A DNA stretch of 64,000 nucleotides, from assembly GCA_050084515.1 (NCBI GenBank), contig CM114274.1:35712001-35776000 (forward strand), written 5' to 3'. Source of the stretch: Blasia pusilla. Its lineage: Eukaryota > Marchantiophyta > Marchantiopsida > Blasiales. The notes beneath the pieces were generated by a model, which was not told the DNA's origin, made no database searches, and saw nothing but the letters and a program-made list of their open reading frames with translations. The translations under genes and the position numbers were made by a program. Shown here piece by piece: positions 48,405 to 58,644 of the stretch (the stretch's first letter is position 1; each line of letters starts with the position of its first letter).

Positions 48405-49420
48405 GACCGCCGCCCTCCTTCACGAGAAAAACCCAAACCTCCAATCCTCCTCACAGATACCCTACAACTCTTCCCGACTCCACCAACAACCGAACTCCCA
48501 ACGCGCGCACCGATCTCTCCTCGAGCCCCGCCGATGGCAGCAGTACACGACCCCGAAATCCGACCCGACCGAATCAAATCCGATCTCAATTCAATCACTC
48601 AGCCTCATGCACCGAAGAACCAACGCCTGAGAGGAACCGACAACACAACCACCACAGCCTAATAATCAGCACACCTTCCCGATCCACCACTCTACCTCAA
48701 TCCTCACTCACCAGAATGCCCTCCCACACAGAGCTCTCCTCCCATAACCCCCAACTCAGTCTGAAGCAATAAATCCACCCGCATTCCCCCCACCTACAGC
48801 TTCCAAATCACAGACCCTCGCCCGATTCACACCGCCAGCAACAGCCATCTTACCGCCCTCACGACGAACTTCGCTTCTCCCTCAAGCTCGATCAAGCCAA
48901 ACCCTACCAAGCAATAGGTCAATCAATCCATCGATCCAACCAACTCGCTCGCTATGACTGAGTCAAATCCTGACTCCCACTCTCATTTCGTTTCCCTTCC
49001 GCAAAACTGAAAAAGTAAGAGCTTCGCACGATCCCACGAATTATTATTTATACCATTTCGGCCTCGGCCTAACATAGAGTCCGTCCGTCCGTCGCTGCCG
49101 AATGAGCGAACGAACGGATGGGAGGGAGGGAGGGAGGGAGGGAGGGAGGGAAGGTGGATGGATGGAACTTCATGGACGAATGATGAAGAATCACTACTCT
49201 GTCGTGCCCACGCATCGCTTCGGGGCCGAGCAGAAAGGAGGAGGAGGAAGACTTCGTTCCTTGCTTTCTGGGGGCGCGACCTCGATCCTCCCGTGCAGGG
49301 AGGACCGGCGCACACGCTTTCGCTGACTTTGCTTCAGGTCGTTCGTATGGGTCGGAGGGTCCATGTTTTCTCGTTTAATTAATTAATTCGTTAATAGCTA
49401 TGACTAGTCCTAACGGAATT
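48405..49420 (-). promoter_or_regulatory. Upstream region of the GILP-like gene
   Basis: This is the only sizeable stretch upstream of the gene. The part nearest the start codon (48405-48900) is C/A-rich on the plus strand, that is G/T-rich in the transcript sense. A GGGA tandem of about 8 units lies at 49118-49150. No TATA element could be placed with confidence. Open frames on both strands are low-complexity and are not accepted as genes. Confidence 0.4.
49118..49150. repeat. (GGGA)n tract
   Basis: About eight consecutive GGGA units upstream of the GILP-like gene. A guanine-rich tract of this kind could form a quadruplex. Confidence 0.9.
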
Positions 49421-49599
49421 AACTATTAGCAGAAGTTTAGAAAGAGACGGGTGGCATGTTCCGGGACCAAGAGACATAGAAAACGTCCTGGATGGGAAGA
49501 GTGACCCCAATCCCATTTTCCTGCGGGTGGTATGTTTGAACCCGCGATGTCCGAAATCTCCGGCCCATTCATATGGAAGTGCCTTAGGATGAAAAAAAA

Positions 49600-49789
49600 A
49601 AAAATGTTTGAAGAATTTTTGTTAGTGTATAGTCCCTGAAGAAAAGAGATTAATGATGTTCCACACAAATTCAAAGTTTTTTCTTTTTAACTCGAAACAT
49701 GTGAAACATTTTTTTCTGTCTAAGTTATCACATGTGCGATAGAAAGATGTTTGCAAATCAAGAAGGCACTCTCCCATAATAATATACAT
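49600..49789 (-). mobile_element. Helitron-like relic
   Basis: On the minus strand it starts near 49789 with TGTATATTATTATGGGAGAG (TC altered to TG) and carries the TTGATTTGCAAACATC block. The 3' CTAG end is not clear. It belongs to the same family as 9936-10330. Confidence 0.5.
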
Positions 49790-51090
49790 GAAGGCATGGG
49801 GATGGTCGGTGTATCAGGGTATGAGTACATATCATATGTGGATAGAGACGATGGGGGCATTTCGAATGCCATGGCCATGTTTACGATCATGCAATGTCGG
49901 CAATGTTGATATTGTGATGCGTGCCCCGCACTTTTTGGCTCTGTAGCCCTCCTACATCGGAGCTCCACGAGATCGTAAAGGGGTTTCGATTTTCTCGAGA
50001 TTGATCACAACATTTCTCTTTAGTAGAGACTAGTGGGCATCTGTCGTGCGCCTACTCTCCTTGCACGTTATTCTTGTTGTTCTGGAAGCGTGCGTTCAGT
50101 AGATCACGCTCTCAACACTGATCTGCATCCAAATACGCACTCTGGTTAGTCGGGTCTTGGATCAATCAGCGGGCTAAATTTCCGAGTTCTCGTCTCGGTC
50201 TCTCATCAAGCTCAACCTTCCTAGTTTCGCGGTTTACAACACAGGAAAGTCTCGAAGACTTGGGACAGACTTTCTGGTATGTTCAAGAACCTCAAACGGC
50301 GTTTCGCGCCTGGCGATTCCAACTGTTCGATGGACACCCAATGAGTCGCTAACCAAGACTCGCAAAAAATGAATCTCGGGTTGGAATCCAAGTGTGGCGT
50401 ACAAAGGGTCCACTTCCTTCGATCAAGTTTGGGTTTCGAGTTCCAATGCCAAACTCCCGTGCCTCTGAGACGTCGTTTGGCGCTCAAAGTGGGAATTTGT
50501 GTTCCAAGAAATCTTGGAGAGACTCCTCCCTTACTAGTACTTCTGGGGATCTCCGGGGTTCCCCTACCTTTAGGGAAAGACACCCGGGCCTCTCCAACTG
50601 GCCCTCAACCTGATTGCTCTCACAATATTTTTCGGCCAATATCTCAGTCTGTACATATGCGTTTGCTAAGATCTTTGGTGCGTTGGAAGCGTCTCAAGAT
50701 AAGCTTTCCAACGCGCCCTTATTTGTCTCGAACTCATCCTGGTACTAAACGTTATGATCCAAAACACAATCAAATTCCCCAAACGCTAATCGTGTTCCAA
50801 AATTGATTCTCACCTCTTTGGCAACCAACCTTCCAAGACTGAACTCATCTCAAGTCTTGGCTCGTGTTTGGTCTAGGTTTCCTGGTCGCGACCACTAATG
50901 CATGGAATGCACAACTCTGTTCCACGTTTCGTCTCTTGAACTTTTCCAAGAGACCTTTCCAAATGCCTCTCCAAAGCGCAAACATCGCACCGTGAGTCCA
51001 CTTGAGTTCTGATGTTCCGCTTGACGCCTATTTGGTGTTGTTTGGTTATGAGGGTCGCGACAGCATCCCGTGTCATGCATGGGAGTGAAG
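49790..51090. other. Intergenic DNA between Helitron-like relics
   Basis: No domain was recognised in the open frames (for example 50369-50806 plus). The stretch is comparatively GC-balanced and contains no terminal repeats that I could match. Confidence 0.35.
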
Positions 51091-51094
51091 GGAC

Positions 51095-51216
51095 TAATCA
51101 TGTTGGACATAAAATATTTTCTTGTTGCTCGTAGAGGAGGAAATATTTTTTTTTGCCATATGTCAAACAAAGAGGTGTTTGCAAATCAAGAAGACACTCT
51201 CCAATAATAATTTAGA
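51095..51216 (-). mobile_element. Helitron-like relic, 3'-degenerate
   Basis: The 5' end at 51216 reads A|TCTAAATTATTATTGGAGAG on the minus strand, followed by TTGATTTGCAAACACC. Near the other end is TCCCTTCACTCCCATGCATG, matching the block just before the hairpin in 51533-51708. No CTAG follows. Confidence 0.5.
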
Positions 51217-51532
51217 TTCTTCTAATTTTCTCATCTGCGTTCCCACGATTTCCTATGTCTTGAATCCCTTACAATGCTAATCTTGATATGATGCGACACT
51301 TGCGGCGAGCACTCCTATAAGAATCAAAATTTTGTCTTTCTATGTTTCAAGGCGTCTAGACTTCATCTACATGTCCTCTCTTCATGCATCAGTATAATTT
51401 CGTTAAACGTTGTTCCTCGCATGTACATTTCAATCTTAAGCGGGGATTTTAGAAAAAAAAATTGACTCCAACGCACACCATAAGGTAAAGACTGAATAGC
51501 GAGGAAGGCGGAGGTACGCGACTATTCAAAAA

Positions 51533-51708
51533 ACTATATTAATTATTGGAGAGTGCCTTCTTGATTTGCAAACATCTGTCTGTTTGACACGTGGCAACTA
51601 GGCATAAAATTTTATTTCCCATACTAAAGGTAGAAAGCAAAAAAATTGAATTTGTGTGGAGCATAGTTAGTCCCTTCACTCCCGTGCATGGCACGCACTG
51701 TACACTAG
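51533..51708 (+). mobile_element. Non-autonomous Helitron-like element
   Basis: It begins near 51533 with ACTATATTAATTATTGGAG and carries TTGATTTGCAAACATC and TTTGACACGTGGCAAC blocks. It ends CCCGTGCATGGCACGC, then ACTGTACACTAG with a following T. The end therefore shows both the hairpin and the CTAG|T terminus. Confidence 0.6.
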
Positions 51709-52949
51709 TTGTCATGGATGACATTCGATCTTTGTAGGCTTGACCTAGGATTAGAACTTGCTTCAAACAACTATCTAAAGGGTAGTTCCCTCAATGACTT
51801 GCAACCCGTGCAGCTTATCATCAACTATGTGTATTGTAAACCTGAAGCCGCACATGCACGTTAAGATCTCGATTCATGATCTTCCTAAAATTTCATCATT
51901 AGAAGACATTTCATTGGACTCCCCTCTACATTCAAAGATTCAAGGGATGTAGATAGTCATGGATTCTTTGTCCACTTTGATTCAAGGAAAGCATTTTGCA
52001 AAAGTTGTGAGAGATTTCAACTGTGTACTTATTTTTGAAGATCTGCAAAAAATGTTCCATGTGAGTTTTAGTGTTTTCTTTCACATTTTGAGAGATAAAT
52101 CTTTCTTAAATCCTAGTGGTGCTAAACCATGGTCAATTTACATTATATAGTATGTATGGTTTTAACTTGGCCCTATGTGGTTAAAATTGACAATTTACAT
52201 TATATAAAACTAGTATAATGCACGTGGCCTACATATCCCAAGGATATGTAGGGCACCAAGGAATATACACAATATGGTGAATATCCCAATGTAAGCACAA
52301 GGTTGATATAGGTCCTAGTGGCATGTCCCCTTGAATTTGTATCCTCCACATGGCCAAGATTCTTTTGGTTAAAGCACTTTGATGTACATCTACATAGTCC
52401 ATATGAGAAGGATGTTCGAATAGAGGGTTGGAGGTATATTTATGTCCATGTAATCTTGCATAGTAATTAATCATGGGCCAAAGTGATTAACTTAGCAAGA
52501 GAAAAAAAATACAGAAAGTGAGCACTCCTCAATAATAAGTTATATCATGACAAAAATAATTCCAAATCCAAACGAAGAAGAAATTAAGGATCAAAGCAAC
52601 ACACCATACACACTAAACGCATGGTAGAACATAAGTCATAACTTCCCTTTTTGTAGGTGACAAATTGCTAGAATGCCTTTATAAATGTATACAAAGGATA
52701 GACCCCTTTTAATTCAAAGCACCTTATATCATATAGTCTTGCATAAATGAAAGGATTTCTTCAATATCTTCCAAAAATAATGGAAAAGGTTTTGAAAAGA
52801 ATACTTATTGGAGAACATCTATTCAAAGAAAGCATGGAATACCTTTCTTCAACCAATATGCAGTCATTGATAAATGGGGTGGGGCACCACGAGGAAAGGA
52901 GAGAATACAAGGAAGTGTGATAAATGGGGTGAGAGAGAAACAAATCTCC

Positions 52950-52977
52950 TCTAGTGCCCACCCCATTGGGCACTAGA
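52950..52977. repeat. Short perfect hairpin
   Basis: Arms TCTAGTGCCCA and TGGGCACTAGA (11 bp) flank a 6-base loop, CCCCAT. Confidence 0.88.
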
Positions 52978-53080
52978 CCAGAGGAGAGAAAACTAGGGAG
53001 GAGAAATTTTGGAGAAAATGCCACTAGACTAGTGTGTATACAAGGTAAACACAAGATACGGATATACACCAATGGAACGG

Positions 53081-53127
53081 ACTTTAACACCACGTGACAA
53101 TCTCCGGTTGTCACATGGTGTTAAAGT
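53081..53127. repeat. Strong hairpin with 20-bp arms
   Basis: The arms ACTTTAACACCACGTGACAA and its near-perfect complement (one mismatch) flank the 7-base loop TCTCCGG. It may be an RNA hairpin or the remains of a small foldback element. Confidence 0.9.
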
Positions 53128-55734
53128 CACGTTAATATCACAAAAATATCATCAATCATACGAACTTAACTCACACAAATCACACGAATATGTAAACACC
53201 GATCCACGGTGGACAAAATTGTAAAACTCTCATCCGCGGTAGAGAGCAATCACACAAATCAAAACAGCCTACCCATTCGAGATGCAAAACAAAGCATACA
53301 TGTAGAGGTTGTAATCATAAATAATCAAGGTAGAATGTCTTTGAACTTATTATGTTTTATACCAAAGCTAAATAAGTATATCATGAATTGATATATAATG
53401 CATTTATGTTCTTGCTTTGGAGGCCTCCAAAATCTTTCAAATAATCATAACAAGTATTCATATGCCAAATATGAAAACGAAGACACTTGTTCACATATAT
53501 GGGTGTGGTGTACACCGAGTAGAAAGTTGCCCAAAAGTATAAGTGTCATAAATTTCCCTATAAAGGAACCTCAAGAAGAGTATCTTCTATGTGGTATTTA
53601 GCAATATGATTGTCTCCCACAACATATAGCGATTTGGACCACGTCGGAAACAACAAGAAGAAAAATTCTTTCAACTCTTGAAAGTATACCCAAAGTATAT
53701 AAAAGTAAGGAAAGAAAATAGACTAGAGTAAGCCGCCATGTCTAAGAGAAGAAAAAAATTAGATTTATAGTATATGCTTGTGGCCAAAATCACGAGGTGA
53801 TCATTCCTTTGAACATATTGGATGTCCAAAGAGAAAAGTTCTTCATGAAAAAACAACCCCATTCGTTTCTCTAATGACTATATCCGCAAGCTATCTTGTA
53901 TACCCTACAAAGATCAACAATTCGAATGTAGCACCTCAACCAGCAATCCAGCTCCACTTGAGGATACAAAGCCATATCCGTTCATCATCTTTAGAATTTT
54001 GTATGACTAGCTCTTCCATTTTGTTACACAATATCCACAATAGGAATAAACTTATAAAAGCCAGATTGTTGAAAGAGATGAGAAAACTAAATCAAATGGT
54101 GCCTCAATTTCTTCTTTGTTTCTACCTTGATTTTGATTTTCCATATATAGTTTTCTTCTTTGCTCGCCAGGTGGGAGGAGTAGCCAATATCTCTTCAAGA
54201 ACTTTGGACCTTGGCTGGCCTAGATCTCTACACTCTTCCATGGTGGGAGATAATCAAGTATGTCGTTGGATACCCTTAGACCTTTCCAAGCTTTCATCCA
54301 CAAGAAGTTTTGTGTTTGTCTCAGCCATGACCTAAGTAACATAGAGTCGAGATGCATTTGGTAACTCATCCTCCATCTTCTCGCATTCTACTGCATCCGC
54401 TACTTTGGCCATGGATGGAGGTATGGCCCATTCTTCATTAACCTCATTTAGATCCCTTAATATATAGATTTCAGATATGGGATGTATATCCTTCACTTGA
54501 GTGGAAACCCCCCCTTTTGTAGAATCTTCCATTTCTTCCTATAGTGAGACACTTTTCTTACTCGCAACATATGAGGATGCAACTTTCAACAAGTTCTTTT
54601 TCAAAGCAAGAAGGTCTCATTCTCACATCATCAATATGAGGATCACAATCCTTACGTACTATAGTTGAATTCTTAAGAGAATCCAAATTTATATTCACTG
54701 GTATAACAAAGACATGCTCAAGAGGAATATTTGTAACATTATCCACAATGTCACACAATGAATCCACAAAACGTAAAAACTCTGATGTACCAACATCTAT
54801 GTCACCACGTCCACCAACATATGTTGTCTCTCCCAAGTGATTCATGAGCATTTCATTCACCTCTCTCAAGCTGGCTATTATGGATCCATATGTCAAAATG
54901 CCTTATGTATTTGGACAATCATCTCCAACAGGTTCATTAGTGGATGGAATGCATGGGAGTTCTTCTAACGGTGCATGTAGCAATAGAGGAAACTTCCACT
55001 GGCATGGGAGTGATCCCAACATCCAAAATTCTTACATGAATGGGATCCAAACCACCTTGTGTGGAGATGGTTGAGACAACAATTTCAATAACCCCTATAT
55101 GTGAGATGGGACTTTCCCCAACAAAATGTCAATCTCCATGACATGAACTTGTGCTAAAAGAAACAAAATCTGGATTTTCCCTTTGTGGAGAGGTATTGAT
55201 GCTCTTTATTGTAACCTCATATAGATTAGTGTGAGGGTTTATGCTTATAGTTGATGAAATGTCTTCCATGCCTTCAACTGTATGTTGCATTGATGGGTCT
55301 CCTACATTATCTTCATCAACCTCCATGGAAATAGGGATCTCTGTAGGCATTATAGGAGAGTCATTACCAACCTCATGCCTTACTCTCTTCCTCAACCTTT
55401 TGAAGATTCCTGGTAATCTCTCCTCGGATGCAATGTTTCGCCCATGGATTTTTTCCGCATCACTCTTCGTCTCGGCTCCTCAATATCAATATGGACATCT
55501 TGGTCCTCTTCCACCTCCTCAACCACAATAGGACTCCTCGGTGTAACACAATCAACACGAAGATGAACAACCACCCTAGAAGACCTCCCTGGGCGCAAAA
55601 ATTAAAATTCATCATTGTGTTCAAAGATATTTGATGCTGAAGTAGATGAGGTAGAGGACTCATTGGAGCTACCTACTCCAACTCCAAGTCTATTGGAATT
55701 GTTGAGTAGGCCTCTTCTGGAGACCATTCAAGGT

Positions 55735-56440
55735 CTACATCTAGATCAATGATTCCTAAAGAGAGACATGCCCTTTTGACAAAACTTGGTGACCCCAAGT
55801 AATAGAGAGGAAAATGAAATCTGAGTATTTTTCGACCTCTTTCAAGCCAATTTCAATCAAGAGTTGGTTTTGCTTCTTCCTAGGGTCCCTATGGGAAAAA
55901 TTTTCCCTTCTTGGCTTTGATGGAGTATGATCTCCCATTAGTGTTTTGAATATGATTGGGAAGAGCTCTTAGATAACAAAAGCCTTGGGCATTGTCTTAT
56001 ACAGTTTCTTACCAAACAAGAAATGCCATGAAAGATTTTTGTCCCTCCCAATCAAATTTGTAGGATGCTCACTCGCTTGCTAACTAAGTTAGAGAGCCAG
56101 TGCATCCCAACACATCTACAAATTTGATCTTCAGGGACATGAAATTTTTTGTTTTGATTGAAGAAACTATGAGGGGTTATGGAAGACAATGCCCATGCTT
56201 TTGTTATCTAAGATTTCTTCCCAATTTGAATATTCAAAAATTAATAGGATCATAGATCATCAAAGCCAAGAAGGGAGAAAATTTCTTGGATAGCTAGGAA
56301 GAACCCTAAAACTTGATTGATTGGCTTGAAAGAGGTCGATATAATTTTGCCCTTCTCAGATTTCATTACTTGGAAGAAACAAGTTTTCAAATGGTTGGGG
56401 TGTGAATCATTGGTTTTTTGAGGATCCACAAGAGGGCATG
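55735..56440. repeat. Large imperfect palindrome, about 350-bp arms
   Basis: The arms 55735-56085 and 56090-56440 are inverted copies of each other. Shared blocks, given on the left arm, are ACCTCTTTCAAGCCAAT, CCCTTCTTGGCTTTGATG, AGATAACAAAAGC, GGGCATTGTCTT and ATCAAATTTGTAG. Each appears reverse-complemented at the mirrored place in the right arm. The centre is near 56085-56090 (CTAACTAAGTTAG). The left arm, read on the minus strand, has a 60-codon open frame (55938-55756). The right arm, read on the plus strand, is the diverged counterpart. Confidence 0.85.
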
Positions 56441-56495
56441 TGCCCAAATAGAAGATAGATGTTTGTTATAGTTTTGGATGCTTCTTAATCAAGTA

Positions 56496-56777
56496 TTAGC
56501 TACACTTTATGTGGTTTTTGGTAGAGAACATGCGATTGCAAACCAAGCATATCCACTTGGTGTCATCATGAAAATATCTCCAATACCTATTCTCCCCCAA
56601 AGCAACACCACATACAACTTGAGAGAGATTTGGATTTGAAGTAGCCATGGAGATATCACTCATGAGACATATTGAGTTCAAAAATTTGATGGAATGTCTT
56701 CCATAGTTGATGGAATGCCTTTTCCCACTTAGTGTCATACTTCTTTTGGATTTGAAACTATCTCCAACATGTACCAT
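56496..56777 (-). pseudogene. Possible zinc-finger fragment (BED-like)
   Basis: A 93-codon minus-strand frame ends in ENRYWRYFHDDTKWICLVC, with a cysteine pair C-X2-C, then NRMFSTKNHIKCS. The W-X2-F plus C-X2-C plus HIK arrangement recalls BED fingers of plant hAT-type transposases, but only part of such a finger is present and the H-H/C half is incomplete. It lies next to the palindrome. Treat it as a weak suggestion. Confidence 0.3.
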
Positions 56778-58644
56778 GGGAGATAGGAATGGTTTTCATC
56801 TAGGTTGGAATCCCTTCCAAAGTTTGATTTGCTAATGAAGTCTATTGTGAAGCTTGAGAATGGAAAGCGTTGCTAATGATGGCTCTAGTTTCAAGTCTAG
56901 AACTAAGACATATGCAAAGGAATTTGAATCAATAGAAAAAATGCATCATGCAGTTGAATATGACAAAATGGTTTTGCTCAACAAGAGGCAAGAGTACTTG
57001 TTGTGGTGCTTACTCCAAAAGTTAATGAATAAGGTGTGACTATATGATGTGCATTTGCACGCTCTGATATCACAGGGGACTTACTTCCTATGGACAATAG
57101 ATGTGAATACCACTTCTTTAAAGCCTTCTTGGTATGGAAATTTCATCTACCTTCTCAAAATAAATTGTGAAGGTAGGCTCTATAGTCTTTGCATTGTTTG
57201 GAATTTGTGAAGGTTTACATCAATCCTAACTTTCAGAGATGTTGACAATCCCAAATTGGCACGTATAGGAATTTATTGAAGGTTCTGAAGAGTTGAAGCA
57301 AAAGATGATGTCAAAAGCATCACGAATTCTTGCAATTGATTGAGCCGAAGAGGGTTTTCAAATTTAAGCAAAATAACCTGCTACTATCTCTTTTCTATTC
57401 TAAAATTGGGTGTGAATTGGTTTGGAAGATGGTGGACTACAAACTCAAACTATATTTAGTAGGCTAGATGAGAAAGTGGAGTAGGTCTTGGAGTTAGGCA
57501 ATGGCTCAACTCAATCTTAAGTTTTATGGAAAATTGCCTCAGATTCAAAGAGTTTTGGGAGTAGATCCAAACGTTCAGATGGCTGCATTCTACTCAATTG
57601 TGCACTATCTGTGGGGCTATCCCAATCACTGTTTGGGTTTATTCTTGGAGTAAGTTTATAATGGTCTTCACAATGTATTGTCTTCAACTATGTAGATTGC
57701 TTGTGATGTCTTCTTGCAAGTTTTAGTGAAGAGCCTCTGTCATGCCTTCATGTAAATTATCCGATAAGCTTTGAGAAATCCCCCCTTTCTGAATATGTCT
57801 GATATATGATTTCCTCGTCTACACATTTGAATGTAAAAGATGCATTGCTACTTAATTGAAGGACATGGAGTTTTCTTTTCCAAACAATTTTTTTTTCTCG
57901 TCTTCATAAAATGAAAGGAATCTAGGACTGTAATTGTCTTTGAGATTCGCGGATTAGCGTTTAGGGCTCGTTCAAGTCAAAAAGTTGCTTCTTACGTGAC
58001 CTAATTGCGTCGTTCATGGTTTTTGTGGGTTTACCCTCGACGTTGTTTAAGGTGTTGGTTTTAGCTTGTGTATTAGCGCGGATAAGTGAGATTAGGCGCT
58101 CCTTATTGTCTAAGTGTAAGGGGGAGAGCGCTCAGAGCGGAGCATGCATTGGATCACCTTGCGTATTATCGTGGAGACGTGAGATTAGGCGCTAAGTAGG
58201 CTCCAAGGCAAGTTTACCAGGGGGAGGGAATGTCAGTAAGTCTGAATTGATCCGCACTCATCCGCAACGTATTACATGTTCACGGTCTTTCATTTTTAAG
58301 GTAGGTCTTGGTGTAGTTGCCCGCCCTTAGAATTGGTGATTGTTGCTATCATATGTTATTGCACAATTTTTATTATGCATTGAATGTATTTGGCATGGAT
58401 TCAATTGGGCCCGACGATAGGTAACTCAAATTGCACGAAGAAATCTGCATATCCTTTTGTTTTCATACGCCATTTCTTGATAATGTCGTAATTATTTTGA
58501 AGATAGGGAGAATGATCATTGTTATTATTTTTGTCCAAATTTTAATTGAACATAGAGTATTATGTGAAGTCTGCAATTCTTTCGGCCATAATTGAATCCA
58601 AATAGAAAAGAATCATCTCTATTTTCCCTTCTTCCTTGATGTAG
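56778..58644. other. Intergenic or MULE-2 upstream region
   Basis: No gene was recognised. Two similar blocks, GTATTAGCGCGGATAAGTG and GTATTATCGTGGAGACGTG, each followed by AGATTAGGCGCT, lie at about 58071 and 58163. These may be subterminal repeats of the second MULE. I could not find a copy of the terminal repeat GAAGCCCATACTTTGCC here. Confidence 0.4.

Larger units (their letters stand above)
51709..55730. other. Intergenic DNA with hairpins and decayed coding fragments
   Basis: Short frames occur on the minus strand between 54330 and 55600 (for example 54558-54896 and 55129-55395), rich in acidic residues and valine. They could be the continuation of the decayed gene seen in the palindrome at 55.73-56.44 kb, but they carry many stops and match no family I know. 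A CTAGTATAATGCACGTGG stretch at about 52209 may be one more Helitron-type 3' end on the minus strand. Confidence 0.35.

Noticed and set aside
48060-48662. 200-codon plus-strand frame over GILP exon 1 and upstream
   Set aside because: It is antisense to the LITAF exon, and its composition follows from the proline/glutamine codons on the other strand.
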